Part shown: positions 45,101-57,602 of the stretch, in pieces
How the letters are laid out: each line of letters opens with the position of its first letter
Numbering within the stretch: the stretch's first letter is position 1
Assembly (NCBI GenBank): GCA_026119855.1
Contig: JAOWBW010000379.1
Span: forward strand, 1,060,260 to 1,124,259
Direction of reading: 5' to 3'
Origin: Campanula takesimana
Taxonomy: Eukaryota; Streptophyta; Magnoliopsida; Asterales; Campanulaceae
DNA: 64,000 bases
The notes under the pieces: model-generated
Databases searched by the model: none
The model's input: only the letters and a program-made list of their open reading frames with translations
What the model was told of the DNA's origin: nothing
Position numbers and translations under genes: made by a program

Positions 45101-45601
45101 GCTATTTTTGCGAATATTAGGGTATCTCCGACCCTAATTCAGAGGATAAAGGAAGCTCAGAAAGAAGATCCCGAGTTGGTGAAGATAATGGGTAAATTGA
45201 AGGAAAAGAACTTCGAGGATTTTTCATTGAGTTCGAGTGGAGTGTTGACTTTCCGTGGTCGTTTGTGTGTTCCGGATGTTGATGGAATTAAACAGAGAGT
45301 TCTTGATGAGGGTCACAAATCGAGGTATACTATTCATCCAGGTAGTACGAAGATGTATCAGGATTTGAAGCAACAATTTTGGTGGATTAATATGAAGAGG
45401 GAAATAGCCGAGTATGTATCGAGGTGTTTAACGTGTCAGCAGGTCAAAGCCGAGCATCAGAGACCCGCGGGATTGCTTCAGCCGTTAGAGATTCCCGAGT
45501 GGAAATGGGAGCATGTGACTATGGATTTCGTTATGGGACTACCTCGTACCCGTAGGAAGTATGACAGTGTTTGGGTAATAGTGGATAGATTGACCTATTG
45601 A
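42110..45601 (+). CDS. Tekay-B gag-pol polyprotein, truncated in integrase
   Basis: From the ATG at 42110 (MSGRRIRGG) one frame of 1163 codons. Gag domain around residues 65-200 (AEHWWKGVK near 108), two zinc knuckles near 280-315 ([28 protein letters not shown]), protease near 373 ([10 protein letters not shown]), RT about 555-735 ([28 protein letters not shown] near 710), RNase H near 856 ([10 protein letters not shown]), integrase zinc region 1067-1106 and first catalytic Asp in TMDFVMGLP near 1137. It stops at LTY because 20 nt present in Tekay-A1 are missing at about 45597. Gag to RNase H look functional, so it could supply RT while lacking integrase. Confidence 0.95.
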   Translation: MSGRRIRGGTSGAQNQNDTREEARAMFQGMFEAAMKAIHDQGPRVEQAPPRYGLEQFLKLKPVEFNGEPDVRKAELWIESMEKIYDVFGCSDEDKVRFAAYKLVGAAEHWWKGVKATWDDTRTVYAWELFVRKFKEHFIPVVDQNRKEIELLNLEQGVLSIAQYSAKFIELARYCDYLVRTEEQKAMRFIRGLKTSIRTQLIAQRIVTFQDAVDRAYLIEQDIGEHKRKTEVANPSKQGAQGKPQHRFDNGGNPGASSQFKGQITPRNPGTTPGIQNRKPCTYCQKVGHSEDRCWKKQGKCTNCGEMGHFARECTRYRGQASGSGVGTNQGQKRDANGKPKVQGKVYAMNQQQATDDPSVIGGIVSVSNVSARALVDPGSSHSYISVQFASMLNAAFESLPYVLEVSTPIGECLISDRVFRACDVVICGRDLCADLVVLPIQDFDVILGMDWLSKFHASVDCRKKTVTFSIPDVPKFVFEASPLSRRVRLISFMKARKLLYSGCEGYLASVLDTRKESPSFDSVRVVREFPYVFSTEYDMPPDREIEFCIDLLPGTAPISKAPYRLAPAELKELKVQLQELLDRGFIRPSVSPWGAPVLFVRKKDGSLRLCIDYRKLNQVTVKNKYPLPHIDDLFDQLQGSVVFSKLDLRSGYHQLKVRSEDIPKTAFHTRYGHYEFLVMPFGLTNAPAVFMDLMNRVFHPYLDSFVVVFIDDILVYSKSREEHEQHLRTVLSVLAREKLFAKFSKCEFWLENVSFLGHVISKDGISVDPSKIEAIVDWKRPELVTEIRSFLGLAGYYRRFIEGFSRIATPMTQLTRKNVPFVWTEKCDKSFEELKKRLTTAPILTLPNGSDGLVIYSDASKEGLGCVLMQNGKVIAYASRKLTPSEQNYPTHDMELAAIVFALHKWKHYLYGAKFEIFTDHKSLKYLFSQKELNNRQRRWMELLKDFDCTISYHPGKANVVADAISRKSYLASMMVREWKMLEDVRDWSPRESRHGAIFANIRVSPTLIQRIKEAQKEDPELVKIMGKLKEKNFEDFSLSSSGVLTFRGRLCVPDVDGIKQRVLDEGHKSRYTIHPGSTKMYQDLKQQFWWINMKREIAEYVSRCLTCQQVKAEHQRPAGLLQPLEIPEWKWEHVTMDFVMGLPRTRRKYDSVWVIVDRLTY

Positions 45602-45614
45602 CATCAGATATTCG

Positions 45615-46541
45615 ATGGAGAAGCTTGCGACCCTTTATATCGATGAGATCGTGAGATTGCATGGAGTTCCGGTTAGTATTGTGTCAGATCGAGACCCGAG
45701 GTTTACTTCTAGGTTCTGGAAGGCGTTTCAGGAAGCTTTGGGTACAGATTTGCGATTCAGTACAGCTTTTCATCCTCAGACCGACGGTCAATCCGAGAGG
45801 ACTATTCAGATTTTGGAGGATATGTTGCGAGCGTGTTCGATAGACTTTTCCGATTCTTGGGATTCGCACCTACCGTTAGTGGAGTTCTCTTACAACAACA
45901 GCTATCAGGCTAGTATCGAGATGGCACCGTTTGAGGCCTTGTATGGAAGGAAGTGTAGATCGCCTATTTGTTGGGATGAGGTCGGTGAAGAGAATGTTTT
46001 GGGTATTGATTTACTTCGGGATTCGGTTGAGAAAGTTAGAGTTATCCGGGATAGATTGAAGACAGCCCAGAGTCGACATAAGAGCTACGCAGATAACCGG
46101 AGGCGAGACCTTAGTTTTCAGACCGGTGACTTGGTGTTCTTGAAAGTGTCTCCAAAGGTGGGTATTCGTAGATTTGGGAAGAAAGGCAAATTGGCTCCGA
46201 GATTTATTGGCCCGTTTGAGATTTTGAGAAAGGTTGGACTTCTTGCGTATCGTCTTGCGTTACCGCCATCTTTGGACCGATTGCACAACGTTTTCCACGT
46301 TTCTATGCTTCGGAAGTATGTTCATGATCCATCTCACGTGTTACCGAGGATACCGGAAGATATTGAGCCCGATATGACTTATGAGGAACGACCGGTTCGG
46401 ATCTTAGATTCCAAAGTCCAAGAGTTGAGGAGCAAGAGCATTTCGTTGGTTAGAGTCCTTTGGAGGAATCATAATATCGAGGAGTCGACGTGGGAGCTTC
46501 GTGATGAGATCGAGAGGAAATTTCCGTGGCTTTTTGTTTAA
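45615..46541 (+). pseudogene. Tekay-B integrase C-terminal part with chromodomain-like tail
   Basis: The continuation of integrase after the 20-nt deletion, in the next frame: second catalytic Asp in [12 protein letters not shown], Glu in [12 protein letters not shown], then [10 protein letters not shown] and a tail with [18 protein letters not shown] ending at 46541. No other defect is seen. It is separated from the upstream ORF only by the deletion. Confidence 0.93.
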
Positions 46542-46577
46542 GGTGAGTCTCGTTAAAATTCGGGTCGAATTTTCTTT

Positions 46578-46590
46578 AAGGGGGAGTGAA
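46578..46590 (+). other. Tekay-B polypurine tract
   Basis: AAGGGGGAGTGAA directly before the 3' LTR. Confidence 0.88.
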
Positions 46591-48712
46591 TGTCACGACC
46601 CGAAATATAGGCTCTATTTTATTAGTAATTAAATGATTATTATTTAATTATTCGCTTAATTATTTATTTAAATTATTGTTTATTTAAATAATTATGTGTG
46701 CGTTTTATGTGTCATAATATGTATGCTTAGCATTTTATTTGGGTCAATTGTGCTAGTGTAGTATTGTGGGGTCTTAATTGTTAGTTGGGAGTGTAGTATT
46801 TGTGTGTAGTGTGAGAGAGGGGGCCTAAGTGTAAATGTTTTGAATAATTTTCCCTACTCCTCCCCTTCTCCCTCATACACTCCACCTTTCTCCATCCCTC
46901 CTCCCAGCCATCTTCTCTCTCTCTCTCCAAGTATTGGTAAGTTTTCTTCTTCTTCCTTCTCTCTTCATTTACTCCTTCTTCCTCTCATTTTCTCTCATTT
47001 CTTAAAACGTGAAACATGTTTAGATCGTCGATAGGATCGTAGGAAGCCAAAAAGAATCGAAATCCATCAACTTTGAGAAAATCCAAGTAAGTTACTTTTC
47101 CCCCATTTTGATGCTAAAATGTTCATATCATGTTTATATGATGTTTGATGCGTTATATTTGAAGTTTGGTTGGGTTTTGAATTTGTTTAGAATTTATTTT
47201 GAATTTATTTGAGTTTTGGGTAAAAATGGTGGATTGATGAATGTTGGGTTTGATTCTTGGTTTTGGGTTGATAAATGTTGTATTTGGATTCCCATTCTAG
47301 TTATAAGTGGTATTGGTACATTTTAGAACTTGTAGAAGGAGTTGATTTTGAGTATTTGGTGTTTTGGGAGAATTTGGTTCGAAATCTGTAAAACCCAGCT
47401 CTGTTTTCTTCCCAGCCCGTAGCCCAGGCGCCCGCCTGACCCTGCCCAGGCGCCCGCCTACTCCCACTTCTTCTAGCGCCTGACTTTCTGGAAATTCAAG
47501 CGCGCGCCTGGCCTGGCCCAGGCGCCCGCCCGCCCCCTGTTCCAGGAATTTGACCTTTTTGCTTGGTTTAAGACTTAAGGCTTAACTAGTTTAGGTTTAA
47601 TCCTTCTAATTAACTTAAGATAACACCGTGGAACACTTTATTATGTGGATTTGATTCTTTTGTGAATAAATATGATGTGAAATTTATTTAAGTACCGTTT
47701 TGGTAATGTAGTTCATCTTTGATGTGCTGTTTGCATTGGTTGACCTTTGTGGTAACTTAATTTGATTGGTTCCCTACTTTGGAACCTTAAGTTGTTCATT
47801 CATGCTAAATTATTATTACTTAGCATTTATTTGAAAGTCCAGCTGGTATTTTGTGTGTGTTTGGGCGATGGGAAAGATTATAATGGCAAAGCCAAGTCCA
47901 TTATAATGTTGACCATTGTTTTGCCCCCTTCTATACCCCTTCTCCAGATTGGCCTTGGAAAGGATAAGTCAGCGTTCCTTTGTGAATGTATCTGTCTAGC
48001 GGGCATGACTTTGTGTCATGGTCCTTGTCCCTTGTGACACTTTTATGTTATTGGTTCCGGTACCGGGGTTTTCTCTTCGGCTTTCATGCTATTATGAAGA
48101 TGTGATTGGTTGATTATTGAAGCTGCGCATCGATCCTTTATTTGGATGTTCCGGTTTGGAAAACCTTGGCTATATCCTTTGTTATGTGTTTATTTCCGCT
48201 GCTATCTGTTATATGATAATTGCTATGTGCTATGTGATATTTATTATTGCTTATTGTATATTGCATCATAGCATGTCATGTAGTTGCATTAGTAACTCAT
48301 TGAGATTTATCTCACCCCTTTTCTTTTGTCTTTGTTTTTCCTTAACCCCCCCCCCCCAGGTGCTAAGGATTAGTCTCGCTGATCACGAGAAAGAGGACGT
48401 CGAGTGTGGATCCGTTCTTTTGGGGAAAGTTGTATAGGTTGGTTTACATTATATCAATGTGTAACCTTTTGGGGATATTTGTACCAAACATTGACGTCAT
48501 TAGGATTTTGTACATTTGTATTTTGTTGGGCATAAACTTGTGGAAGTTTATGATAGTTGTAATTGGTTTTTATCAAACTTGATTTTGTAAAACTTTGGTT
48601 CATTACCTTTTGGTATCAAATGGAAATTTTTAACTTCAGTATTTCACAGTTTTGGTTTTAGAGTCGACGTCCAGCTCGCGGTCTCGGGCCCGCAGGGTCC
48701 GGGGTCGCGACA
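46591..48712 (+). repeat. Tekay-B 3' LTR (2122 bp)
   Basis: TGTCACGACCCG...GGTCGCGACA followed by TTTGC. It differs from the 5' LTR mainly by scattered substitutions and by C-run length near 48350. Confidence 0.96.
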
Positions 48713-49129
48713 TTTGCCACTAAGAAGAGCAGTCTATCCTCAGAGTCAGCATCGTTGTCTTCAGTGTCAAGTCTCCGAGTCCTTAGCTCCTTCTCTGCGT
48801 AGTTCTCTTCATCAACCATTCTGCACTGCTTTGATGCTTTGTGCGCAGGGTTGCTTTTCCTTGTACTCAAATTTTGGAGTAGACATTGAAGCGAGATGTC
48901 CTGGATTTCTGTAGTAAACCAAGTCATCTTTTTGAGTCTCTATGAGAGAGAATAGGAGGTTTGCTTAAGGATCCACCAAGTTTGGAGAACTTTCTGAATT
49001 TGATATGAGGTTTGAGCAGGCGCAGGAATATGAGAAGAGTTTAGCCATTGCCCTAGATTTTGAAGCCATATGGAATCGGCACCCAAGCTGTTAATCTTGA
49101 AAAACAAAACAAGTTTTATGAAGGTGTTT
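48713..49129 (-). pseudogene. Copia-C gag remnant and leader
   Basis: The minus-strand frame 48717-48927 includes NPAHKASKQCRMVDEENY, then DTEDNDADSEDRLLFLVA, resembling the stretch after the zinc knuckle in Sirevirus Gag. Most of gag is missing: only about 200 nt separate this piece from the PBS. Confidence 0.6.
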
Positions 49130-49141
49130 GCTCTGATACCA
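49130..49141 (-). other. Copia-C primer-binding site
   Basis: TGGTATCAGAGC on the minus strand, two bases from the right LTR, confirming that this LTR is the 5' LTR of the left body. Confidence 0.9.
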
Positions 49142-49143
49142 CT

Positions 49144-50781
49144 TGTTGGTCCTTAAAGGGAAACAAGGGTGTGAAAATCGCTAGAGGGGGGGTGAATAGC
49201 GTTTTAAAATTATTTTCAAACCCTTTTGCAATTCAATGGCAGATGCGCACAACTCTTATTTTGGCTAAGTATAGCGCGCAGTAAGAGTGTGAAATGCCCA
49301 GCGGAAATTTAAAGCAGCTCTGTGCAGGGTATACTGCGCAGAGATAAAAACGCACGCGCTAAGTATGAGGCTAAAGAGTGGCGCAAAAAGGGATTCTAAG
49401 GAAAATGAGCAATAACAATTACAACATCAAAGTGTAGCAATCTGAAAGATCAAACAAAGCAGTTCATAAAAAGTTAAGCGGGAAATATGCAACAAGTAAT
49501 GAACACACTATTTGGAGAGGTTCGATCGAAGAAAGATCTACATCCTCTACCAAGATGGTTTGTCTTGGATTTCTAATGGAGATCTTATTATATGAGAGAG
49601 TATTACAAATTACAACATTAGAGCTCAATACTAACTCAAGATCTATTATCTATGAAGAAGAAATCCTAGACTAAACCGGTGTATCTCAAGAAGTTAGATC
49701 AAAATGATCAAAGCTTCAAGAGGTGTGTGTGTGACAGAAATTCTGGGCTCTATGAATATGAAAGATGAAGAGCACCAAGAATTCTGGTGATATAGGCTTT
49801 GTGATATGAGCAGGAGTTTTGAAGGTTTGAAGATCTTGAAGGCTGTTCTAAAGAATCTGGAAATACTAAGCAGCAGTCTTCAGATCTTCATGGTTTCTCA
49901 GTGAAGCATGAAACTCGAGCTCTGAAGCATAGTGGCCAACAAGAGGGGGCTAAATCAATGGGCAGTCAAAGGCCGCTTGGAAATGAAGATGAGCAGGCTA
50001 TTTATAGCTGAGAGCTTGAATATAGCCGTTGGAGCTCTGAGCAAGGACAATGAGCAGGCACAAAGTGATTGGTCCGCAGGTGTCCTTTATAGCCGTTGGG
50101 GCTCTGATCAAAGATGATGACCTGGCACAATATGATTGGTGCGCAGGTATATAGAGCCGTTGGAGACTGAGCATGAAGATCGAATTCAAAGCTTCTTCTA
50201 GAAGGTTGACAGCTGTCTTCACTTGAGATATTTCTTTGAAGCATGTCTCCACCAATGGTTTTGCTGAGTGTGCTTATTTTGTCGTTTGTCCACACCTCAG
50301 CATTTTAATAAGCGTACATCTTCTAAGCGTTTTCCAAGCTTTCTAGAATGTGAGATCAGGAGATAAGGAACTTGACCAAGGTTGTGTCCGCGCACAAAGG
50401 CATGCGCATTGCCGGCGCGCATGGATTCAGCGCATGAGCAGCATGCGCACCATGCTTGGTCACAAAGAGATCTCTTGAGAGTTTAGGAAGTAAGATCTTG
50501 AAAATTGAGCAAGGTCAAGGGCTGCGCAAGATATCTATGCGCAGTGGCGACCTGCGCAGAGAACATTCTGCGTAGCGAAATGAATCCTTGCTTAGGAAAT
50601 CTTCGATCTTTAAAGCTTCAAGTCCTATCATCTAAGCCTATACTATAAAAAGGACTTAGCTAAAAATTGAAGTTATAAACTTCTTTACAAGAGGTCCTAA
50701 AGTCCATAAAAATACTTATAGGTGATGGTATCAATCAATTCTATCAAATGTAGGAGGGTTAAGTGATAAGCATACCCAACA
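49144..50781 (-). repeat. Copia-C LTR, right copy (1638 bp)
   Basis: TGTTGGTCC...CATACCCAACA, almost identical to the left copy. It has a PBS on one side and a polypurine tract on the other, so it serves as 5' LTR of one body and 3' LTR of another. Confidence 0.93.
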
Positions 50782-51489
50782 ATCTCCCCCTAAATGATTG
50801 ATTCCATTACCTACTATAGCAAAGGCAATTCAGTATACTTTATAATAACATGTCCATAAAAATATGAATGGTAAATCATGCCTCAAGTCAATGCACACAC
50901 TAGCCAGTGCTATAGATTTCTAATCTATCCAAAAGATTAAAAAAACTTACAAGATAGGAAAGATAGAAATATCATTCAGAGCATACAAATAATGTGAGAT
51001 GAAGTTTTAAGTATGCGTTTAAACTAAAAGTTTAAACATCATGCGTAGAAACATGAACAGTTAAGATTATGCGCATGGGTTTAAGTAATAATGCATTCAA
51101 TGTTCCACAAACGAATGATTTGAATTGAACAAGATTTTTGTGAAAGCTTTATGATGCATTCTTCTCATTAAAACTTTGAAGGATTGTCTGTTACAGATTA
51201 CAAGTTTTACGAGGAAAAACAAAAGAGGTGCGCATAAAAACAAAAGCACACGAAATAAAAGCGCATAAAACATACTGCGCAACGAGAAACAAAAAGGTTC
51301 CAAAAATAACAAAATACTTACAAAGGAAATCTAATCTATGTTGATCCGTTGCAGGGCTTCGCGCATCTCATTCTGAAGACCGTTGAACTTGTTCATGAGT
51401 TCCACCTTTAAATTTTGAAATTTGTCCTGAACTCCACAGCTTTACCAACATAGGTGTTCATTCCTCTGCGCATGTCAGCATTCTCATCC
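50782..51489 (-). mobile_element. Second Copia-C internal fragment
   Basis: Matches 35312-36021: polypurine tract, spacer, then the C-terminal end of the extra 3' ORF (from 51341), with a one-base loss near 51429. It stops at TCATCC (51484-51489), where Tekay-A3 begins. Confidence 0.9.
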
Positions 51490-53231
51490 TATGCTTAGAT
51501 GATACTATGATTACCATTTATTGCTTCTTTGGTTGATTTTGAGATGATTTACATTTTTATTCATTTTTGTGAAATTTGGTATTTGAATCTTGTGTTGGAT
51601 TTCTAGATGTTGTTATTTAGCCCCATTGCAAGTCTATAAGTTGTTTTGGTTCATAGTTGTGTATATTGTAAGTCTTGGTTCAAGTATTTGTGAAATGGTG
51701 AAGATTTAGGTTTGGTTTGATTTTGGGTTGAAAATGGAAGAAACCCAGGAATTTTGGCCGGATTTTGCCCCTCCGGGCAAGGGGGCGCACGCACCCTTTG
51801 GGAGGGGGCGTGCGCACCCTTATGTGCTTTGTGAGCAAAACCTTCTGATGTTGTAGGGCGCGCGCACCATATTCCGGGGGGCGTGCGCTCCCTCTAGTGT
51901 TTCAAAAACTCAAAACCTTCTGATGCCTTAGGGCGTGCGCACCCTTTTCGGGCGAGCGCGCGCACCCTCCTCTGGCCCTTTTGGCATGAACCTTCTGATC
52001 ACCTAGGGCACGTGCACCCTCCCTGCGTGGGCGTGCGCCCCCTCCGCTGTACAAGCCTTGAGCTTCATTCCCTTGTACTTTTCGTAGACAATCTTCGATA
52101 ATTCATACTCTCTCATCCGGACTCCGTTTTAGGCATATAAGCTAGCGTTTTAAAGCTCTCCTCGAGCTCTTCGAGATGAGTGAATAGTTTTGGTTGTGTG
52201 CTTGGGTTAACTGGATCCTTTGTGATCAAATGTGATATGGGAATTGTGTTATCATTGTTGAGTTTATTGGAACACTTTAATTGCGTGTGTTGGTTCATCT
52301 CACTTTCCTGGTGACTTCTTGGTATGGTTCCCTACTTTGGAATCATTAGTTGTTTATCATGCTAGTATTTTATTACTTAGCCTTTACTTGAAAGTCCAGC
52401 TGGTATTTGTGTGTGTTTCGGGCGATGCGAAACATTATGATGGCACAAGCCAAGTCCATTATGGTGTTGACCATTGTTTTGCCCCATTATTTCCCTCCTC
52501 CAGATTGGCCTTGGATGTGAGATGAGCTAGCCTCTTTGTGAGCACTTAGCTATTGGTTTTCGCGCTTTGACTGTGTGTCACTGTCCCCTTGTAATTGGTT
52601 CCGGTACCGGGGATTTCTCTTCAGCTTTCATGCTATTATGAAGATGACGATTTGTTGATTATTGAAGCTGCGCAGCGACCTTTATTTGGTTTATCGGTTT
52701 GGAAAACCTTGGATAATATCCTTTATTATGTGTTCATTTCCGCTGCTATCTGATATATGATAATTGCTATGTGTTATGTGATTTATTATTGATTATTGCA
52801 TCATAGCATGTCATGCAGTTGCATTAGTAACTTATTGAGATTTATCTCACCCCCTTTCTTTTATCTTTGTTTTTCCTTAACCCCCCCCCTCCAGGACCAA
52901 GGAATTAGACTCGCTGATCACGAGGGCGTCGCGAGGGTTGAGCTTTTGGGGCAAGTGTATATTGGTGGGTTTACATATATAAATGTGTAACTCTTTTGGG
53001 AATAGTTGTACCACACTTTGACGTCACTAAGATTCGTATATTTTATTATTTCGTAGTGTGAGCTTATGGGGCTTACACTAGTACATTGTTGTTATTAAAT
53101 TGTTTTCCAAAAACCTTGTGTTATCATCTTTGTTATGAAATAAAATTTTTATCTCCGATATTTTGTTATTTTGTTTAGTAAGTCGACGTCCAGCTCGCGA
53201 TCTGGGGCCCGCGGGGTTCGGGGTCGTGACA
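51484..53231 (+). repeat. Tekay-A3 5' LTR, left end missing
   Basis: Aligns with 26054-27800, including the CpG array (51781-52050). PBS TGGTATCAGAGAC follows at 53234-53246. The donor-like sites are lost with the left end. Confidence 0.9.
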
Positions 53232-53349
53232 GTTGGTATCAGAGACATAGTTTAGCTCTAAGTAAGTCTAGGTGGACTAGTATGACCTAGGAGGGTAGTT
53301 GTGTTCGGAGTGAGTAACGGTTGATGTTTTCTGCAGGTAATTGTTCTCA

Positions 53350-54360
53350 ATGGCTAGAAGAAGAACAGGGAAGGTTCTAGTGGCGCTCAGAATCAGAATT
53401 ATCTTCGGGAAGAGAACCGTGCCATGTTCCAAGGCATGTTTGAGGCGGCCATGAAGGAAATTCATGACCAAGGACCGAGAGTAGAACAAGCACCACCACC
53501 CCGATATGGTTTGGAGCACTTCTTGAAACTGAAACCGGCAGAGTTCGATGGTGAGCCCGATGTGAAGAAGGCCGAACTATGGGTTGAGTCTATGGAGAAA
53601 ATTTATGATTGTGTTTGGATGCACGGACAAGGATAGGGTCCGTTTTGCGGCTTATAAGCTTGTGGGTGCGCCGAGCATGGTGGAAAGGAGTTAAAGCTAG
53701 TTGGGATGACACTTCACACAGTGTATGCATGGGAATTGTTTGTGCGGAAGTTCAAAGAGCATTTTATTCGGTAGTGGATCAGAACCGAAAAGAGATCGAG
53801 CTTCTCAACTTGGAGCAAGGTTTGTTGTCTATATCTCAGTACTCGGCTAAGTTCACAGAATTAGCACGGTATTGTGACTATCTTGTGAGGACCGAAGAAC
53901 AGAAGGCTATGAGATTCATCCGGGGTTTTGAAGACTTCTATCCGTACTCAGCTTATAGCCCAGAGGATTGTGACATTCCAAGATGCGGTAGACCGTGCAT
54001 ACTTGATCGAGCAAGATATTGGGGGAACTAAGAGGAAGACCGAGGTAGCCAACCCGAGTAAGCAAGGAGCGCAGAGCAAGTCGGCAACCAAGGATTGATA
54101 ACCGAGGTAACTTTGGGGGACAATCTCAGTCCCGAGGGCAACCGATCCCAAGGAACCCGGGTACCACTTCTGGGAACCAAGGGAACCAAAATATGAGACT
54201 TTGTTCCTATTGCAAAAGGAAGGCCATTCAGAGACCGGTGTTGGAAGAAACAGGGAAGGTGTACCAATTGTGGTCAAATGGGTCATTTTGCAAGGATTGT
54301 ACAAGAGGCAGAGGTCAACCGACTGGGGTAGGAGCTGGGGCTCCACAGGGTCAGAAAAGG
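53350..54360 (+). pseudogene. Tekay-A3 gag
   Basis: Starts MARRRTG at 53350. Pieces of the Gag domain ([46 protein letters not shown]) lie in different frames because of about eight one-base indels. It keeps CAA where Tekay-A1 has TAA and the Cys codon A1 lost in the second knuckle. Confidence 0.85.
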
Positions 54361-54960
54361 GATGCTAAGGGAAAGGCCAAAGTCCAAGGAAAAGTGTTTG
54401 CAATGAATCAGCATCAGGCAGATGATCCCTCAGTGATTGGAGGTATTGTTTCTATATTTAATGTGAGCACGCGTACGTTAGTAGATCCAGGATCATCTCA
54501 TTCTTACATTTTGTGCAATTTGCTTCTTTGTTAAATGCTGCATCTGAGTCTTTGCCCTATGTGTTAGAGGTGTCAACTCCTATGGAGAATGTTTGGTGAC
54601 CGATAGAGTATTTCTTCTTGTGATGTGCTTATATGTGGTCGTGTCTGTGTGCGGACTTGGTAGTTCTTCCTATTCAGGACTTTGATGTATTTTGGGTATG
54701 GATTGGTTGAGCAAGTTTCATGCTTCTGTTGACTGTCGTAGAAAGGTCGTTAACTTTTCCATCCCTGATGTGCCTAAGTTTACTTTTGAGGCTATGCCTT
54801 TTGGTAGAAATCTTCGTATCATTTCTTATGTGAAAGCGAGAAAATTATTGGCACCGTGGTTGTGAGGGGTACTTGGCTAGTGTGCTTGATACTAGGAAAG
54901 AATCCCCTAGTTTGGAGAGTGTTCGGGTAGTTAGGGGAATTTCCCGATGTGTCTCTTCTG
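54361..54960 (+). pseudogene. Tekay-A3 protease region
   Basis: [10 protein letters not shown] is readable near 54485, then [12 protein letters not shown] after shifts. Several one-base deletions split the frame. Confidence 0.8.
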
Positions 54961-55775
54961 AATATGATATGCCTCCAGATCGTGAAAAGAATTTTGTATA
55001 GATCTTTTGCCGGGTACAACTCCGATTTCAAAGGCACCGTATAGATTGGCTCCCACAGAGTTTAAGGAACTAAAGGTTTAATTGCAAGAGTTGCTTGATC
55101 GAGGGTGTATCCGCCCTAGTATTTCCCCGTGGGGAGCACCGGGTTTTGGTTTGTGCGGAAGAAAGATGGTTCTTTGAGATTGTGTATCGATTACCGGAAG
55201 TTGAATCAGGTTACGGTGAAGAATAAGTATCCTTACCGCACATTGATGATTTATTTGATCAGCTTCAAGGGTCCGTTGTATTTCCAAGCTTGATTGAGGA
55301 GTGGGTACCATCAGTTGAAGATTCGACGGAGGATATTCCGAAGACTGCCTTTCGCACCCGTTATGGTCATACGAGTTCTTGGTTATGCCGTTCTGGGTTG
55401 ACGAACGCGCCTGCCGTATTTATGGATTTGATGAACCGGGTTTTCCATCCTTATCTTGATTCTTTCGTGGTGGTCTTTATTGATGATATACTCGTCTAAT
55501 CTAAATCTCGAGAGGAGCACGAGCAACACTTGAGGACAGTTTTATCCATTCTTGCAAGGGAGCAGTTGTTTGCGAAGTTTAGTAAATGCGAATTTTGGCT
55601 CGAGAAGGTTTCATTTCTGGGTCATGTTATTTCTAAAAACGGGATTTCTGTGGATCCTTCAAAGATAGAAACTATAGTGGATTGGAAGAGGCCCGAGTCA
55701 GTGACCGAGATCAGAAGTTTTCTGGGTTTAGCCGGTTATTACAGAAGGTTTATCAAAGGGTTTTCGAGGATTGCT
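54961..55775 (+). pseudogene. Tekay-A3 reverse transcriptase, truncated
   Basis: RT motifs [13 protein letters not shown], FIDDILV (55472-55498) and [15 protein letters not shown] are visible in shifting frames. A TAA follows ILV. The sequence ends in GFSRIA at 55775, before RNase H, at the LARD-like LTR. The host piece just left is TTGCT. Confidence 0.85.
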
Positions 55776-56724
55776 TGTAACGCCCATCTTTATTCTTGTT
55801 AAATATTTATCGTTCTTGTTAAATTCTTGGCTAGCATATTTATATGCTATTTTATTGAGTTAATTATTTAATTACTTTAGAAAATTAAGGTGGTTAAATG
55901 CCAAAGTTGAAAGTTTAGGGGCCTTTTTGTCAAAGTTAGAACTTGAGGGGCCTAGTTGCAATTCTTTGAAAGTGGCATGTATATCTTGTGGGTTTGCCTG
56001 AAAGCATTCCCCAAAATCAGTTCCTTCTCGTACTCCTTCTGTTCTAAAGCTAAGTTTAGAATTCTTTCTATTCTCGACTCCTCGCGATTAATTATCCCTC
56101 TGTTCGTGATTTCGGTCCCGGATAAATATTCGTGGCGCTGAATAGAGCGTTTCCTGCCGATTAGAAATTAATTTGGGTCAACTTGATTTCGGGCTAGGTA
56201 AGTTATTAGCTCCCCCTTACTTGTAATAAATGCATATATGTTATTCCCGATACTTGTTCTTGTTAATTTCGTGATTTGGTTGAATTTTGTGATACTTGTA
56301 AATTTGGTACGAAGGGAGTATTCGTATGAACTAAAGGAATGAAATAGACTTGTAAAAGTGTCTGGGCTTGTTAAAGGATTAATAGGAAAGTTACTCCTAT
56401 TCGTGAAACGGTAAAATAGTTACTTGATTTAAATATTATTAGAAAAATTGTACCATTATTTGTGGTACGGGGAAATGAATGGAAGTATCCCTAAATGTTT
56501 ATAGTAGTATAATATAAAATTGTACTTATACTTTTGGGACGGTGAAATATTAAATTGGAATAGTAGGAAATTGTCCTATTATTTATGGGACGGTAAAAGA
56601 AATGAATTGAGCCTGAAATAATGTTTTGGGTATTGCCTAAGAGTTAATAAAAGTTACTCCTACGCTTGGGACGGGAAATTTCTTAACATGGGAAAGAAAT
56701 GAAAATTTCGCATTTTGGTACCTT

Positions 56725-56832
56725 GTGCGACCGCACAATAACCTTGGGCGACCGCCATCTTTCTGAAAGGTTTTTCAAAAGAATTGACCTGCTTGTGTGC
56801 GACCGCACAGGCCATTTTGGGCGACCGCACAG
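56725..56832 (+). repeat. CpG-rich twin sites, LARD-like LTR
   Basis: GTGCGACCGCAC at 56725 with GGGCGACCGCC at 56746 (21 bp), and GTGCGACCGCAC at 56797 with GGGCGACCGCAC at 56819 (22 bp). The first member of each pair is self-complementary. It repeats in the second LTR at 61929-62034, where one member has lost bases. Confidence 0.7.
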
Positions 56833-57602
56833 TTACCTGAAAAACAAAATGTTGTTTAAATTTTGTATAAGTTGGAAGTAACTCTAGTTAAGGTATATAA
56901 CTTAGTATAGGATGTCCTAGCAAGTGTTGTGACACCTTAGGGGCATCAGAACTTGGTCTTAAACATGAATACTCATTGAATTAAAATGAGAACTTAGTCT
57001 TGTACATGGACACTTATAGAACTCAAATGAGACCTTAAGTATAAGAGTAACAACTCTTTTATATGTCTTGAAAGTGCTATGAACAAGCACTTATGTGTTA
57101 TGCTTGTCTTGAAGCCAATGATTGTGCACCTTAGGGGCATTAAAACAATGACTTGAGATTGAATATCCTATGTAGGGAATTAAGAACTTGTAAGTATGAG
57201 TTGTATAGCTCATTTACTTAAATTGAACTCAAAGTATTCTTGGTCTAGGTTTAGGGTACTACCCTAGATGGCCTAGATGAGTGTTTGTAGAACACGTTAG
57301 TACTGAAAATAGTCCCTTTATGAACAAATAAAATGTGGACTTAATCATAATTAAATGATAACTTGAGTATAAGAGTAGTAACTCTTTTATGTGTCTTGAA
57401 GTTAATATTTGTGTACTTTAGGGGCACCAACTAATGTCTTGAGCTTGAATGTCCTAAGAAAAGGATTGAAAATAATTCGTAAAAGATGTATAATTCATCT
57501 ACCTAGCTTGAACTTGAAGTATAAGCTAATTAACTCTTGTACATGTTTAACCATCCAAGAAATGGATTGAGAACTTGGATATAGGATGATAAAATCTTGT
57601 AT

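Larger units (their letters stand above)
39866..48712 (+). mobile_element. Chromovirus Tekay-B, complete with target duplication
   Basis: 5' LTR 39866-41988, PBS, one long gag-pol frame, polypurine tract, 3' LTR 46591-48712. It is flanked by TTTGC (39861-39865 and 48713-48717), so it inserted intact into Copia-C. The two LTRs differ at roughly 20 substitutions counted by eye, about 1 percent, suggesting a recent insertion. Only a 20-nt deletion in integrase spoils the coding. Confidence 0.97.
33673..51489 (-). mobile_element. Copia element Copia-C (Sirevirus-like), LTR-body-LTR-body structure
   Basis: Minus strand. 3' LTR 33673-35311, internal region 35312-49143 (interrupted by Tekay-B at 39866-48712), 5' LTR 49144-50781, then a second partial internal region 50782-51489 with its own polypurine tract. 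Integrase motifs such as GKFDAKADEGILVGY resemble Sirevirus (SIRE/Maximus) copia. RT is largely deleted. It is inserted in the 3' LTR of Tekay-A1. Confidence 0.88.
51484..55775 (+). mobile_element. Chromovirus Tekay-A3, truncated at both ends
   Basis: Partial 5' LTR, PBS, gag, protease and RT of a Tekay-A family member, cut at 55775 by the LARD-like element. Many one-base indels relative to Tekay-A1. The left edge corresponds to 26054 in the A1 LTR. Confidence 0.9.

Noticed and set aside
13550..56780. Heat-shock-element-like TTCNNGAA sites next to the CpG clusters (near 13550, 40762, 56762)
   Set aside because: Suggestive, but the matches are short, spacing varies, and some are imperfect; chance in AT-rich DNA cannot be excluded.
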